Positions 49,682 through 57,651 of a stretch of DNA of 60,248 bases are shown here, piece by piece. Origin of the DNA: Streptomyces sp. T39. Its GTDB lineage: Bacteria > Actinomycetota > Actinomycetes > Streptomycetales > Streptomycetaceae. The position numbers and the translations under genes are program-made. How positions within the stretch are numbered: position 1 is the stretch's first letter; each line of letters starts with the position of its first letter. The stretch spans positions 1 to 60,248 of the forward strand of contig NZ_RDBP01000049.1 of NCBI RefSeq assembly GCF_008042045.1, written 5' to 3'. The notes below the pieces were generated by a model. That model did not search any database. It was given only the letters and a program-made list of their open reading frames with translations, and had not been told where the DNA came from.

Positions 49682-51087
49682 CGTCCTTCCTCCTTCAACC
49701 GGTGGACGACGAACGGCCGGAGGTTGCCGTAGAAGCCCCACGGTCCGCCCGCGACACCGACTCCGCTGTCCTTGACGCCTGCGAAGGGCTGGGCGAGGGA
49801 GAGTTCGGCGTGGTGGTTGATCCAGGCGGTGCCGCATTCGAGCCGGTCGGCCGTCGCCGCCGCCCGGTCGGGATCGGTGCCCCAGACGGAGCCGCCGAGT
49901 CCGAAGCCGGTGCCGTTGGCCGCGTCGACGGCTTCGTCGAGGTTCCGGTAGGACAGCACCGGCAGGACCGGGCCGAACTGTTCCCGGGTCACCACCGGGT
50001 CGTCGGGAAGGACGTCGGTGAGAATCGTGGGCGCGAAGAAGTGACCCGGTCCGTCGAGTCGGTGACCGCCGGCCGCCGCCCTGGCGCCGGCCGCCAGGGC
50101 CCGGCGTGTGACCTCCTCCACCCGGGCCAGCTGGGGGGCGTTGTTGACCGGTCCGATGCGGGTGCCCGGGTCCAGGCCGGATCCCACGACGACGGTCCTC
50201 GCGCGGTGTGCGAGGGCCTCGACGACCTCGCCGTGGAGCCGGGCCGGTGCGTAGACGCGTTTGACCGCCATGCAGACCTGCCCGCAGTTGCGGAAGGCGG
50301 CCCAGAACAGACGGTCCGCGATCCGGCCCACGTCGACGTCGTCCAGGAGGACGGCCGCGTCGTTTCCGCCCAGTTCCAGCGTGACCCGGGCGAGCGAGGC
50401 CGCCGCCGCTGCGGCGACGGCCCGCCCGGTCGGCACCGAACCGGTGAACGTGACGTGACGGATACCCGGGTGGGAGGCGAGGCGGGCACCGAGGGGTTCC
50501 CGGCCGGTGACGACGGTCAGGACGTCTTCGGGCAGGACCGTGGCGAGGATCGCACCGAGCAGCCGGGTGGCGAGGGGGGTGTACGGGGACGGTTTGAGGA
50601 CGACGGTGTTGCCTGCCGCGAGAGCGGGCGCGAACTTCGCCGCCGCGAGCTGGAGGGGGAAGTTCCACGGCACGATCGCGGCGACGGGTCCGAGCGGGCG
50701 CCAGCGGATCTCGCCGGCCACGGGGCGGCCGTCGTCGATCCGGCGGGTACTGGGGGCCAGGTCGGCGAAGTACCGCAGCCGGGCCGCCGTACGGGCGACC
50801 TCCGCGCAGGACTCGGACAGGGGCTTGCCCTGTTCCCGGGTGAGCAGTGGAGCAAGGTCGTCGCCGGCCGCTTCCACCGCGTCGGCCGCGGCGCGCAGCC
50901 CCGCGGAGCGGGCGGCCGGGTCGGCGCGCCATCCTTTCCAGGCGCGCCCGGCTCGGTCGACCACGCCGTCCAGCTCCTCCACGTGCTGGTCGGGGGCTTC
51001 GTCGAAGGTCTCCCCGGTGGCCGGGTCGACGACGGCGAGGCGCGTGGCACGGCGTCCGGGGGCGCGGCCGGCTTCCGGAGTCGGCAT
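49678..51087 (-). CDS. NAD(P)-dependent aldehyde dehydrogenase
   Basis: A 469-residue aldehyde dehydrogenase. Conserved points are PWNFPLQLAAAKFAPALAAGNTVVLKPS, FTGSVPTGRAVA, the general-base Glu in TLELGGNDAAVLLDDVD, and the catalytic Cys in RNCGQVCMAVKR; later come EQFGPVLPVLSY and the C-terminal GVKDSGVG. It oxidises an aldehyde to the carboxylate. ATG at 51085-51087 is used; it begins 7 bases after the stop of the MfnB-like gene. Within this operon the natural substrate is a furan aldehyde (inference). Confidence 0.9.
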   Translation of the reverse strand: MPTPEAGRAPGRRATRLAVVDPATGETFDEAPDQHVEELDGVVDRAGRAWKGWRADPAARSAGLRAAADAVEAAGDDLAPLLTREQGKPLSESCAEVARTAARLRYFADLAPSTRRIDDGRPVAGEIRWRPLGPVAAIVPWNFPLQLAAAKFAPALAAGNTVVLKPSPYTPLATRLLGAILATVLPEDVLTVVTGREPLGARLASHPGIRHVTFTGSVPTGRAVAAAAAASLARVTLELGGNDAAVLLDDVDVGRIADRLFWAAFRNCGQVCMAVKRVYAPARLHGEVVEALAHRARTVVVGSGLDPGTRIGPVNNAPQLARVEEVTRRALAAGARAAAGGHRLDGPGHFFAPTILTDVLPDDPVVTREQFGPVLPVLSYRNLDEAVDAANGTGFGLGGSVWGTDPDRAAATADRLECGTAWINHHAELSLAQPFAGVKDSGVGVAGGPWGFYGNLRPFVVHRLKEEGR

Positions 51088-51094
51088 CCCCGCG

Positions 51095-51850
51095 TCAGTC
51101 GGCGGCCGGGACGCCGGCGGCATGCTCCCGGGCCTGCCGGTCCATCTCCGCCCGGAAGGCGGCGACCAGATGGGGCCGGATCCTTCCCGCGTTGCGGTCA
51201 CCGCCCGAGCAGACCGCTCCCCGCACGCCCACGATGTCCGTGCCGATGCGGGTCAGCGGGCCGAGGTCGGCCTGCTTGACGCTGCCCGCGAGGGCGGCGA
51301 GCAGACCGGAGGCGTGGGCGCGGCGGACGAACTCCGCGCAGGCGTCCGGCGGCACGTGGTCGAAGAGCCGCGTCCCGTCCTTGACCGCGGTGTCCAGCAT
51401 GGCCGCGTCGGCACCGGCACGGGCGGCGATGTCCGGCAGGGCGAGCGGATTGACACAGCCGACGCGGTGGGCGTCGGCGTAGCCCGAGGCGACGACGAGC
51501 GCGTCGGGGCGGTGATCCTTCACCGCCCGGACGACCGCCCGCATGACCTCGGTGCCCTGCTCGGGAGTGGCGCATCCGTACAGGCCCACCTTGATGTACG
51601 TGGCACCGGAGACGGCCGCGCCGAGCGCGGCCTGGGCCACCGTGCCCGGCTTGTACGGCACGTCGCCCACGGTGGCGGACACCGGCTTGTCCGCCGGTAC
51701 CGCGTCGCGGATCTCCCGGATGACCCAGGGGAAGTTGGCGCCGAGAGAGCCCTCGTCGGGCTTCTTCACGTCGACGATGTCGAGGTGCTCCGCCGCCTTC
51801 GCGCAGTCGAGGGCCTCCTCGACGCCGTCCGGGGAGATGAGAAGCAACAC
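51095..51850 (-). CDS. mfnB: (5-formylfuran-3-yl)methyl phosphate synthase (MfnB, formerly DUF556)
   Basis: A 251-residue TIM-barrel enzyme very similar to methanogen MfnB, which condenses two molecules of glyceraldehyde-3-phosphate to 4-(hydroxymethyl)-2-furaldehyde phosphate, the furan precursor of methanofuran. Nearly all family motifs are present: LLISPDGVEEA, DIVDVKKPDEGSLGANFPW with the Schiff-base Lys, SATVGDVPYKPGT, YIKVGLYG, AMLDTAVKDG, ALAGSVK, and TDIVGVRGAVCSGGDRNAGRI. The start is GTG at 51848-51850 with AAGGAG 8 bases upstream. First gene of the furan operon. Bacteria like this make no methanofuran, so the product here is something else. Confidence 0.93.
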   Translation of the reverse strand: MLLLISPDGVEEALDCAKAAEHLDIVDVKKPDEGSLGANFPWVIREIRDAVPADKPVSATVGDVPYKPGTVAQAALGAAVSGATYIKVGLYGCATPEQGTEVMRAVVRAVKDHRPDALVVASGYADAHRVGCVNPLALPDIAARAGADAAMLDTAVKDGTRLFDHVPPDACAEFVRRAHASGLLAALAGSVKQADLGPLTRIGTDIVGVRGAVCSGGDRNAGRIRPHLVAAFRAEMDRQAREHAAGVPAAD

Positions 51851-52327
51851 CGTGAACTCCTTCCGCCGCGAGTCCGCCCGGCCGAGGACGGGGGACCGCG
51901 GATCACTGGTTCATGTGCGGTGCGCTCATCATTTCCGCGGGCCCGTGCGTGTCGGTAGAGCGTGCGGGAACCCCCGGACGGCGCGCGTTCCTAAGCCTGT
52001 GACCGGGGGTGCACCGGCGTGAACGGGGCCTGTCGTCCGCGCCGGTGACGTCTCCGCCGGCGAGAGCAACCACGGGGACAGGTGCGGCGGCTACCGGCCG
52101 GCCCCCGTCCGTCCGTCGCCTGCGTCCGTCGACGTCCCGCACGGTGCGCACCGCGCGGGACGTCATCCGGGCCCCCTGCCGTGCCGCCCTTCCGGACTGG
52201 GCAGATTCCGTAATGGGCGGTACATTCGGTCCCTGAAACTGGCCGATCTGAAACGTGGCGAGCCGGGGAGCGCGGCCTCCACGGCAGCTGTCCGCCTCGG
52301 TGATCCGGCCCCGCAGAAGGGAAAGCC
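51851..52327. other. Divergent intergenic region between mfnB and the RpiR regulator
   Basis: 477 bases with no credible gene. It carries a 34-bp near-perfect palindrome (52131-52164) and, near the regulator, an AT-richer part with TACATT (about 52220) that may be its promoter. A ribosome site GAAGGGAAAGCC precedes ATG 52328. Confidence 0.6.
52131..52164. promoter_or_regulatory. 34-bp near-perfect palindrome (operator or cruciform)
   Basis: GACGTCCCGC (52131-52140) and GCGGGACGTC (52155-52164) flank the complete palindrome CGGTGCGCACCG (52142-52153); only one pair (52141 against 52154) mismatches. It has no loop, which is unusual for a terminator and more like a protein-binding site. Confidence 0.7.
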
Positions 52328-53206
52328 ATGAGCCCCACGCTGGCCGACGAGATCCGCAGTCGGCTCGGAGAGCTGAGTCCCGCGGAGCGCAAGGTCGCGC
52401 GGGTGCTGCTGGCGGGGTATCCGGCCGCGGTCTTCGAGACGGTCGCCACGATCGCGGAGCGGGCGGGCGTGTCGGCACCCACGGTGCTGAGGTGTGCCTC
52501 CCGGCTGGGCTACCGGGGCTTTCCCGATCTCCAGGCTGCTCTCCGCTCCGAACTCGACGCCCGCAACGCCTCGCCGATCACCCTCTACACGACCGCGGAG
52601 TCGTCGAAGCACGAGCGGACGCAGGCTCCGCAGGACTCCGCCGCCACGCAGCTCGGCGAGCGCTCCTCACTCGTGCGGCAGGCCGTCGCCCAGACGTTCG
52701 ACGAGGTGGCGGCGCACGAGTTCGAGGACGCCGTCGGCCTCCTCTCCGACCCCCGGCGTCGCGTGCACGTGGGGGGAGGACGGTTCACGCATCTGATGGC
52801 CGAGTACCTGGGCCTGCACCTGATGCAGTTCCGCAACCAGGTGAGCTTCCTGCCGCACAAGGACGTGGAGCGGACCTCCTTCCTCACGCAGCTGACCCGG
52901 CGCGACGTCACCGTGCTGTTCGACCACCGGCGTTACGAGGCCGACAAGACGCTGATCGCCGAACTGGCCCGCGAGCGGGGCGGCAAGGTCATCGTGTTCA
53001 CCGACCCGTGGCTCTCCCCCGCCGCCGCCCACGCGGACGTCGTCCTCATCACCCAGGTCTCCTCGGACTCCCCCTACGACAGCCTCGTACCGGCCCTCGC
53101 GGTCGTCGAAGCGCTCGTCGCCGCCGTCCTCGACCGGATCGGCGGCAGCGGCCACGAGCGCATGAAGGAAGCGGAGAGGATCGCCCGGCGCACCGGCCTG
53201 CTGTGA
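52328..53206 (+). CDS. MurR/RpiR-family transcriptional regulator
   Basis: A 292-residue regulator. The N-terminal RpiR helix-turn-helix (LSPAERKVARVLLAGYPAAVFETVATIAERAGVSAPTVLRCASRLGYRGFPDLQ) is followed by a SIS sugar-phosphate-binding domain (VHVGGGRFTHLMAEYLGLHLMQF, GGKVIVFTDPWLSPAAAHADVVL). Family members sense phosphosugars or related ligands. Position between the furan operon (divergent) and the peptidase/importer group means either could be its target. ATG at 52328. A perfect 16-bp terminator follows the gene. Confidence 0.9.
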   Translation: MSPTLADEIRSRLGELSPAERKVARVLLAGYPAAVFETVATIAERAGVSAPTVLRCASRLGYRGFPDLQAALRSELDARNASPITLYTTAESSKHERTQAPQDSAATQLGERSSLVRQAVAQTFDEVAAHEFEDAVGLLSDPRRRVHVGGGRFTHLMAEYLGLHLMQFRNQVSFLPHKDVERTSFLTQLTRRDVTVLFDHRRYEADKTLIAELARERGGKVIVFTDPWLSPAAAHADVVLITQVSSDSPYDSLVPALAVVEALVAAVLDRIGGSGHERMKEAERIARRTGLL

Positions 53207-53237
53207 GCGGATCGTGCGTCGCGGTCCGCAAGGACCA

Positions 53238-53275
53238 GCAAGGAGCCGGCCCCTGTCCTGGGGCCGGCTCCTTGC
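53238..53275. terminator. Bidirectional terminator between RpiR and S51 genes
   Basis: A perfect 16-bp stem: 53238-53253 (core AAGGAGCCGGCCCC) with 53260-53275, and a 6-nt loop. It lies 31 bases after the RpiR gene stop and 12 bases from the end of the convergent S51 gene. Confidence 0.92.
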
Positions 53276-53286
53276 CATGCGGTCGG

Positions 53287-54576
53287 TCAGCGCGGCGCGA
53301 TGTCGACGCGCAGCGAGAGGAGCGTGCGGGCGTCCGCGCCGTCGCCGGTGAAGGCGGCGAAGCCCCGCCCCTTGGTGAACGTCACGGCGAACCGCGGCCC
53401 GCTCTCGAAGGTGGTCGCGGTCGCGCTGTTCTGCGCGCGCGTCGAGGCGAGCGCCCGCGCGGTGGTCCGGAAGGCATACGGGGTGCCGTCGGGGTTGGCC
53501 GCCGAGTGGAAGACGTCGGTGGTGACGGGCACGGGTGTCGTTCCGAGGGGGCTCAGCGGCTGCTTGGCCGGATGGACGCGCGGCGTCCAGGTGCGTGCGT
53601 CGTACCGGTCCCCGTCCGTGAGGTAGCTGTACCGTGCCCGGCGGAGGGACCAGCCGTCCGCGGACTCGTACGCGCGGGCGTCCCGCAGGTCCAGGACGGC
53701 GACGCCGTTCGGCCCGAGGACACTGAGGTGCTCGCGATGGCTGCCCGGCCGGTCGACGACGAGGGCGGTGTTCTCCTCCAGGGCGTAGACACGGTCGTGG
53801 CCGGTGTCGGAGGCGAGGCGCAGCGCCCGGCCCTCGCGCCCGTAGGCGCCGGTGTGGGTGTCGACGAGCCCTGACCGGAGGAAGCCGAAGCCGCCCTCGG
53901 GGAGGTGGCCGAGGCGCGTCGGATCGTCGTAGTAGCCGGGTGCGCTGCCGTCCCTGAGCCCCTCGTAGGACTCTCCGCCGGTGACCATGTCGGGGCCGGA
54001 TGCGATCTGGGCGCCCGCGGAGGACCCGGCGACGACGGCGCCTCGGGAGAGCTTGGCGCGGATGGCGGCGAGGACCTTGGAGTCCTCGTGCCGTTCGCCG
54101 CGGAGAAGGGTGGTGACGTAGCGGTACTGGTCGCCTCCGCCGAAGAAGAAGCCGGTCATGGAGTCGACCTGGGCGACGACGGCGTCCGAGTCGGCGTCGG
54201 CGACGTGGTCGACGTCGAGGGGGATCCACTGGGCGTCCGCGGCGCCGTGCCGCCGGAAGACCTCGGCGTAGTAGGCGCCGTTGCAGGCGGAGTTGCTGCA
54301 CCGCTCGGGGTCGCCGGCGTGGGGGTCCTGGCTCTCGGGCACGGAGGCGGCCGTGATGATCCCGATGCGGGCGTCGGGGCCGCCGGCCCGCTTGATGATC
54401 TCGCCGTAGACCTGGGTGTTGCTCTCCTTCAGGGCTCCGCCGATCAGGACGAGGGACCCCGCCCGGCTCCGGTCCTGCGGTGCGTCGGCGAGGGCGGAGG
54501 ACTGGACCGAGAGGAGGGAAACGGCGAGGGCGCAGGCGAGGACGGTGCGGCGTGCGGGTGCGGAAGGGGCGCGCAT
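53287..54576 (-). CDS. Secreted cyanophycinase-like (peptidase S51) protein
   Basis: A 429-residue exported serine peptidase-like protein. A signal peptide (RRTVLACALAVSLLSVQSSALA) ends near residue 31. The S51 fold is recognised by SLVLIGGALKESNTQVYGEI, the FFFGGGDQYRYVTTLL element and the nucleophile elbow VVAGSSAGAQIAS, with later DTHTGAYGREGR. Cyanophycinases split multi-Asp-Arg polymers to dipeptides; other family members cleave Asp-X dipeptides. It is in the same direction as the M20 peptidase/importer genes upstream (54709-58593), 132 bases away, and close to the RpiR regulator. Outside the cell it could supply peptides to that system. Confidence 0.88.
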   Translation of the reverse strand: MRAPSAPARRTVLACALAVSLLSVQSSALADAPQDRSRAGSLVLIGGALKESNTQVYGEIIKRAGGPDARIGIITAASVPESQDPHAGDPERCSNSACNGAYYAEVFRRHGAADAQWIPLDVDHVADADSDAVVAQVDSMTGFFFGGGDQYRYVTTLLRGERHEDSKVLAAIRAKLSRGAVVAGSSAGAQIASGPDMVTGGESYEGLRDGSAPGYYDDPTRLGHLPEGGFGFLRSGLVDTHTGAYGREGRALRLASDTGHDRVYALEENTALVVDRPGSHREHLSVLGPNGVAVLDLRDARAYESADGWSLRRARYSYLTDGDRYDARTWTPRVHPAKQPLSPLGTTPVPVTTDVFHSAANPDGTPYAFRTTARALASTRAQNSATATTFESGPRFAVTFTKGRGFAAFTGDGADARTLLSLRVDIAPR

Positions 54577-54663
54577 GGTGCCTCCGTTGAGGGGCGGGTG
54601 GGTGGCGGGATTGCGGGGGCCGGGGCCGTGGGGACGCCTCCTGGGGCGCCGGCACCGTGCCCC

Positions 54664-54694
54664 CAGCGGAGGAGAGCGGGGCTTCCCTCCGCTG
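54664..54694 (-). terminator. Hairpin after the M20 peptidase gene
   Basis: CAGCGGAGG (54664-54672) pairs with CCTCCGCTG (54686-54694), with a 13-nt loop, 14 bases beyond the stop of the minus-strand peptidase gene. Confidence 0.6.
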
Positions 54695-54708
54695 TGCGCC
54701 GGCGTCGT

Positions 54709-55926
54709 TCAGGTGCGGCCGGCCTTGCCCAGGGAGGCGATCAGGTCGGCGAGGAGGGCGATGCGCTGCGGGACGCCGGCGACGTCGAGCCACTCCTGGG
54801 GCGTGTGGTCGGCGCCTCCGACCGGGCCGAGACCGTCGAGGACGGGGACTCCCGTGCCGGCGATGAGGTTGGCGTCGCCCACTCCTCCGGTGGCGGCGGC
54901 GCCCAGTTCGATGCCGGTCGCTCGGGCGGCGTTGCGTGCGTGGTCGAACATCCGCCGGGAGGCGGAGGTGTCCTCCATCGGCGGGCACATGTCGAGCTGC
55001 TCCACCTCGACCGTGACGCCGGGGACGCCGGGCTGGCCGGCGGCTTCCCGGATGGCCCGGTCGACGCGCTGGATGCCGGCCCTCGTGGCGGCGCGCACCT
55101 CGATGCGCAGATCCGCCTGGGGACAGACGATGTTGGCGCGGGTCCCGGCCCGGACGACGCCGACGTTGACGGTCACGTCGTCCCAGTGGCCGTTGAGGGC
55201 CTGGAGGGCGACGGTGAGGTGAGCGGCGGCGAGGGCGGCGTTGGCACCGCGCTCGGGTTCGATGCCGGCGTGTGCGGCCCGGCCGGTGACGGTGAGGCGG
55301 AAGTCGGCGACGCCCTTGCGGGCGATGACGAGGTCGCCGTTCTCCCGGGCGCATTCGAGGCCGAGTCCGACGTGCACGCCGGCGGCCGTTTCCTCGATCA
55401 GCGGCCGGCTGGCGGGTGAGCCGATCTCCTCGTCGGGGGTGGCGAGCAGGACCAGCTCGTCGTACGCGTCGATGCCGAGTTGTCCGAGGATCTCCAGGGC
55501 CGTGAGTCCGGCGAGCAGGCCGCCCTTGTCGTCGCTGACGCCGGGGCCGTACGCCGTGGAGCCGTCGATCCGGAAGGGGCGGGCGGCCGCGGTCCCGTTC
55601 TCGAAGACGGTGTCCATGTGGCCGGCGAGGAGGATCCTGCGGCCTCCCGCCGGCTCGGGGAGCCTGCCGCGTCGGCGGCCGACGAGGGCGTCACCGGTCC
55701 GGTGTCCATCGGGCGTCGGCGGGAAGCGGACGCGTTCCACGGCGAACCCGAGCCGATCGAGTCTGCGCTCGACCCAGTCGGCGACCCGGTTGACGCCGGC
55801 GGCGTCGTAGGAGCCGGAGTCGAGGGAGACGAGCTCCTCCAGGTCGCGCAGGTAGCCGGCGTGGCGGGCGCGAGCAAGGTCCAGGAGGTCGTCGAGCCTC
55901 TCCTGCCGGCGGGTGGGGGCGGTCAC
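54709..55926 (-). CDS. M20-family metallopeptidase (glutamate carboxypeptidase-like)
   Basis: A 405-residue zinc peptidase. Metal ligands and catalytic residues stand in LLAGHMDTVFE (His, then catalytic Asp), YGPGVSDDKGG (bridging Asp), TPDEEIGS (catalytic and ligand Glu), LECARENG and the C-terminal GGADHTPQEW (His). This spacing fits CPG2-like M20 enzymes that remove glutamate or aspartate from peptides and conjugates. No signal peptide, so it acts inside the cell on imported substrate. The GTG at 55924-55926 overlaps the stop of the ABC ATPase gene, placing it in the importer operon. Confidence 0.9.
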   Translation of the reverse strand: MTAPTRRQERLDDLLDLARARHAGYLRDLEELVSLDSGSYDAAGVNRVADWVERRLDRLGFAVERVRFPPTPDGHRTGDALVGRRRGRLPEPAGGRRILLAGHMDTVFENGTAAARPFRIDGSTAYGPGVSDDKGGLLAGLTALEILGQLGIDAYDELVLLATPDEEIGSPASRPLIEETAAGVHVGLGLECARENGDLVIARKGVADFRLTVTGRAAHAGIEPERGANAALAAAHLTVALQALNGHWDDVTVNVGVVRAGTRANIVCPQADLRIEVRAATRAGIQRVDRAIREAAGQPGVPGVTVEVEQLDMCPPMEDTSASRRMFDHARNAARATGIELGAAATGGVGDANLIAGTGVPVLDGLGPVGGADHTPQEWLDVAGVPQRIALLADLIASLGKAGRT

Positions 55927-56687
55927 AGGACCTTGGACAGGAAGGCGCGGGTGCGCTCCTGCTCCGGGTCGACGAGCACCTGCCGGGGGTCGCCCGCCTC
56001 GACGACGACGCCCTCGTCCATGAAGACGGCGGTGTCGCCGGCCTCGCGGGCGAAGCCGATCTCGTGGGTGACGACGACCATGGTCATGCCGTCGGCGGCG
56101 AGCTGCCGCATGACGTCCAGGACGTCGCCGACGAGTTCGGGGTCGAGCGCGGAGGTCGGCTCGTCGAAGAGCATGAGCTTGGGCTGCATGGCGAGCGCGC
56201 GGGCGATCGCGACGCGCTGCTGCTGGCCGCCCGACAGCTCGGCGGGGTAGTGGTGCCCGCGGTCGCCGAGACCGACCTGTTCGAGGAGGGCATGGGCACG
56301 CTCCCGGGCGTCGGCCCGGGAGACGGCGGCGACCTTGACGGGGGCCTCCATCACGTTCTCGACGGCCGTCATGTGCGGGAAGAGGTTGAAGCGCTGGAAA
56401 ACCATGCCGATGTCGCGGCGGCGGTCCGCGACCTCGCTCTCGCGCAGCTCGTGGAGCTTGGTGCCCTGCTGGCGGTAGCCGACGAGCTCCCCGTCGACGG
56501 TCAGCCGGCCGCCGTCGACCTTCTCCAGGTGGTTGATGCATCGCAGGAAGGTGGACTTCCCGGATCCGGAGGGGCCGAGGAGACAGCAGACCTGGCCGCG
56601 CTCCACAGTGAGGTCGATGCCTTTGAGGACCTCCAGATTCCCGAAGTGCTTGCGCACGCCTTCGGCGCGCACCATGGGGGTGCTCAT
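55923..56687 (-). CDS. Polar amino-acid ABC importer ATPase
   Basis: A 254-residue ATPase of the GlnQ/HisP type. Walker A GPSGSGKSTFLRCIN, Q-loop MVFQRFNLFPHMTAVENV, signature LSGGQQQRVAIARAL, Walker B LMLFDEPTSALDPELV, and switch VVTHEIGFAREAGD are all canonical. It powers import of a polar amino acid or small peptide with the permease and binding protein encoded upstream. ATG at 56685-56687 overlaps the permease stop (ATGA). The longer frame would run into the permease gene and is not used. Confidence 0.93.
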   Translation of the reverse strand: MSTPMVRAEGVRKHFGNLEVLKGIDLTVERGQVCCLLGPSGSGKSTFLRCINHLEKVDGGRLTVDGELVGYRQQGTKLHELRESEVADRRRDIGMVFQRFNLFPHMTAVENVMEAPVKVAAVSRADARERAHALLEQVGLGDRGHHYPAELSGGQQQRVAIARALAMQPKLMLFDEPTSALDPELVGDVLDVMRQLAADGMTMVVVTHEIGFAREAGDTAVFMDEGVVVEAGDPRQVLVDPEQERTRAFLSKVL

Positions 56688-57649
56688 CGGTTCAGCTCCT
56701 TGCTGTTCTTGCCGGACGGCTGCACGCTTCCGCCGACAAGGCGCCGGAACGGCGAGACGTGTCCGGCGCGTGCGGTGCCGCGCCCGTAGCGTCGCTCCAG
56801 CCATGCCTGGGGCACGCCGAGGAGGGTGACGAGGGCCAGGTACCAGATGCTGGCCACGACCAGCATGGGGATGACCTGGTAGTTCTGGGCGTACACGTCC
56901 TGGATGTTCGACATCAGGTCGTGGGCGGAGATGACCGAGACCAGTGCGGTCATCTTGAGCATGTTGATGGTCTCGTTGCCCATCGGGGGGATGATCACGC
57001 GCATGGCCTGCGGCAGGACGATCCGGCGCATGGTGAGCGCCGGCCGCATGCCCAGCGAGTGCGCGGCCTCCGACTGGCCCGGGTCCACGGACTGGATGCC
57101 GGCGCGGACGATCTCCGAGGCGTAGGCCGCCTCGTTCAGGCCGAGGGCGAGGAGGGCGGCGATCGCCGGTGTCAGGAGCGTGTTGGTCTCGGCCTGGAAG
57201 AACGTGATGTCGGTGAAGGGAATGCCGATCTCGACGTACTTGTAGAGTGCGGCGGCGTAGCCCCAGAAGATGATCTGGACGAGCAGCGGGGTGCCGCGGA
57301 AGACCCAGACGAACGCGGTGGCGAGTCCGTACAGCACGGGACTGGACGAGAGCCGCATGACGGCGATCAGCGTGCCGAGGGACAGACCGAGCAGCATGGC
57401 GGCTGCGGTCAGCCAGAGGGTCGTCGCGAGACCGTCGAAGATGAGGTCGGCGAACAGGTAGTCACCGACGACGTCCCAGCGCAGGTTGTCGTTCTTGGCG
57501 AGGGAGCCGATCAGCCCGACGAGGGCGAGCACCGAGGCGACGGCCGCGATCCAGCGCCCGTGGTTGCGGGCGGGGACGATCTCGAGTTCCCCGACGAGCG
57601 GCTGGTCGGCGGGGGTCGTGTGGGGCGGGACCTTGGTCGTGCTGGACAT
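56684..57649 (-). CDS. Polar amino-acid ABC importer permease
   Basis: A 321-residue permease of the HisM/GlnP family. An N-terminal cytoplasmic tail of about 30 residues is followed by six hydrophobic helices; the family EAA loop is EAAHSLGMRPALTMRRIVLPQAMRVIIPPMGNETINMLKMTAL. The front segment FVWVFRGTPLLVQIIFWGYA is also typical. A single permease gene implies a homodimeric channel. ATG at 57647-57649; 2 bases separate it from the binding-protein stop, and it overlaps the ATPase gene by 4 bases. Confidence 0.92.
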   Translation of the reverse strand: MSSTTKVPPHTTPADQPLVGELEIVPARNHGRWIAAVASVLALVGLIGSLAKNDNLRWDVVGDYLFADLIFDGLATTLWLTAAAMLLGLSLGTLIAVMRLSSSPVLYGLATAFVWVFRGTPLLVQIIFWGYAAALYKYVEIGIPFTDITFFQAETNTLLTPAIAALLALGLNEAAYASEIVRAGIQSVDPGQSEAAHSLGMRPALTMRRIVLPQAMRVIIPPMGNETINMLKMTALVSVISAHDLMSNIQDVYAQNYQVIPMLVVASIWYLALVTLLGVPQAWLERRYGRGTARAGHVSPFRRLVGGSVQPSGKNSKELNR

Positions 57650-57651
57650 CC

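Noticed and set aside
53287..54576. Cyanophycin storage system of the host
   Set aside because: No cyanophycin synthetase gene lies in the window and both S51-like proteins are exported, so scavenging is more likely than turnover of an internal store.
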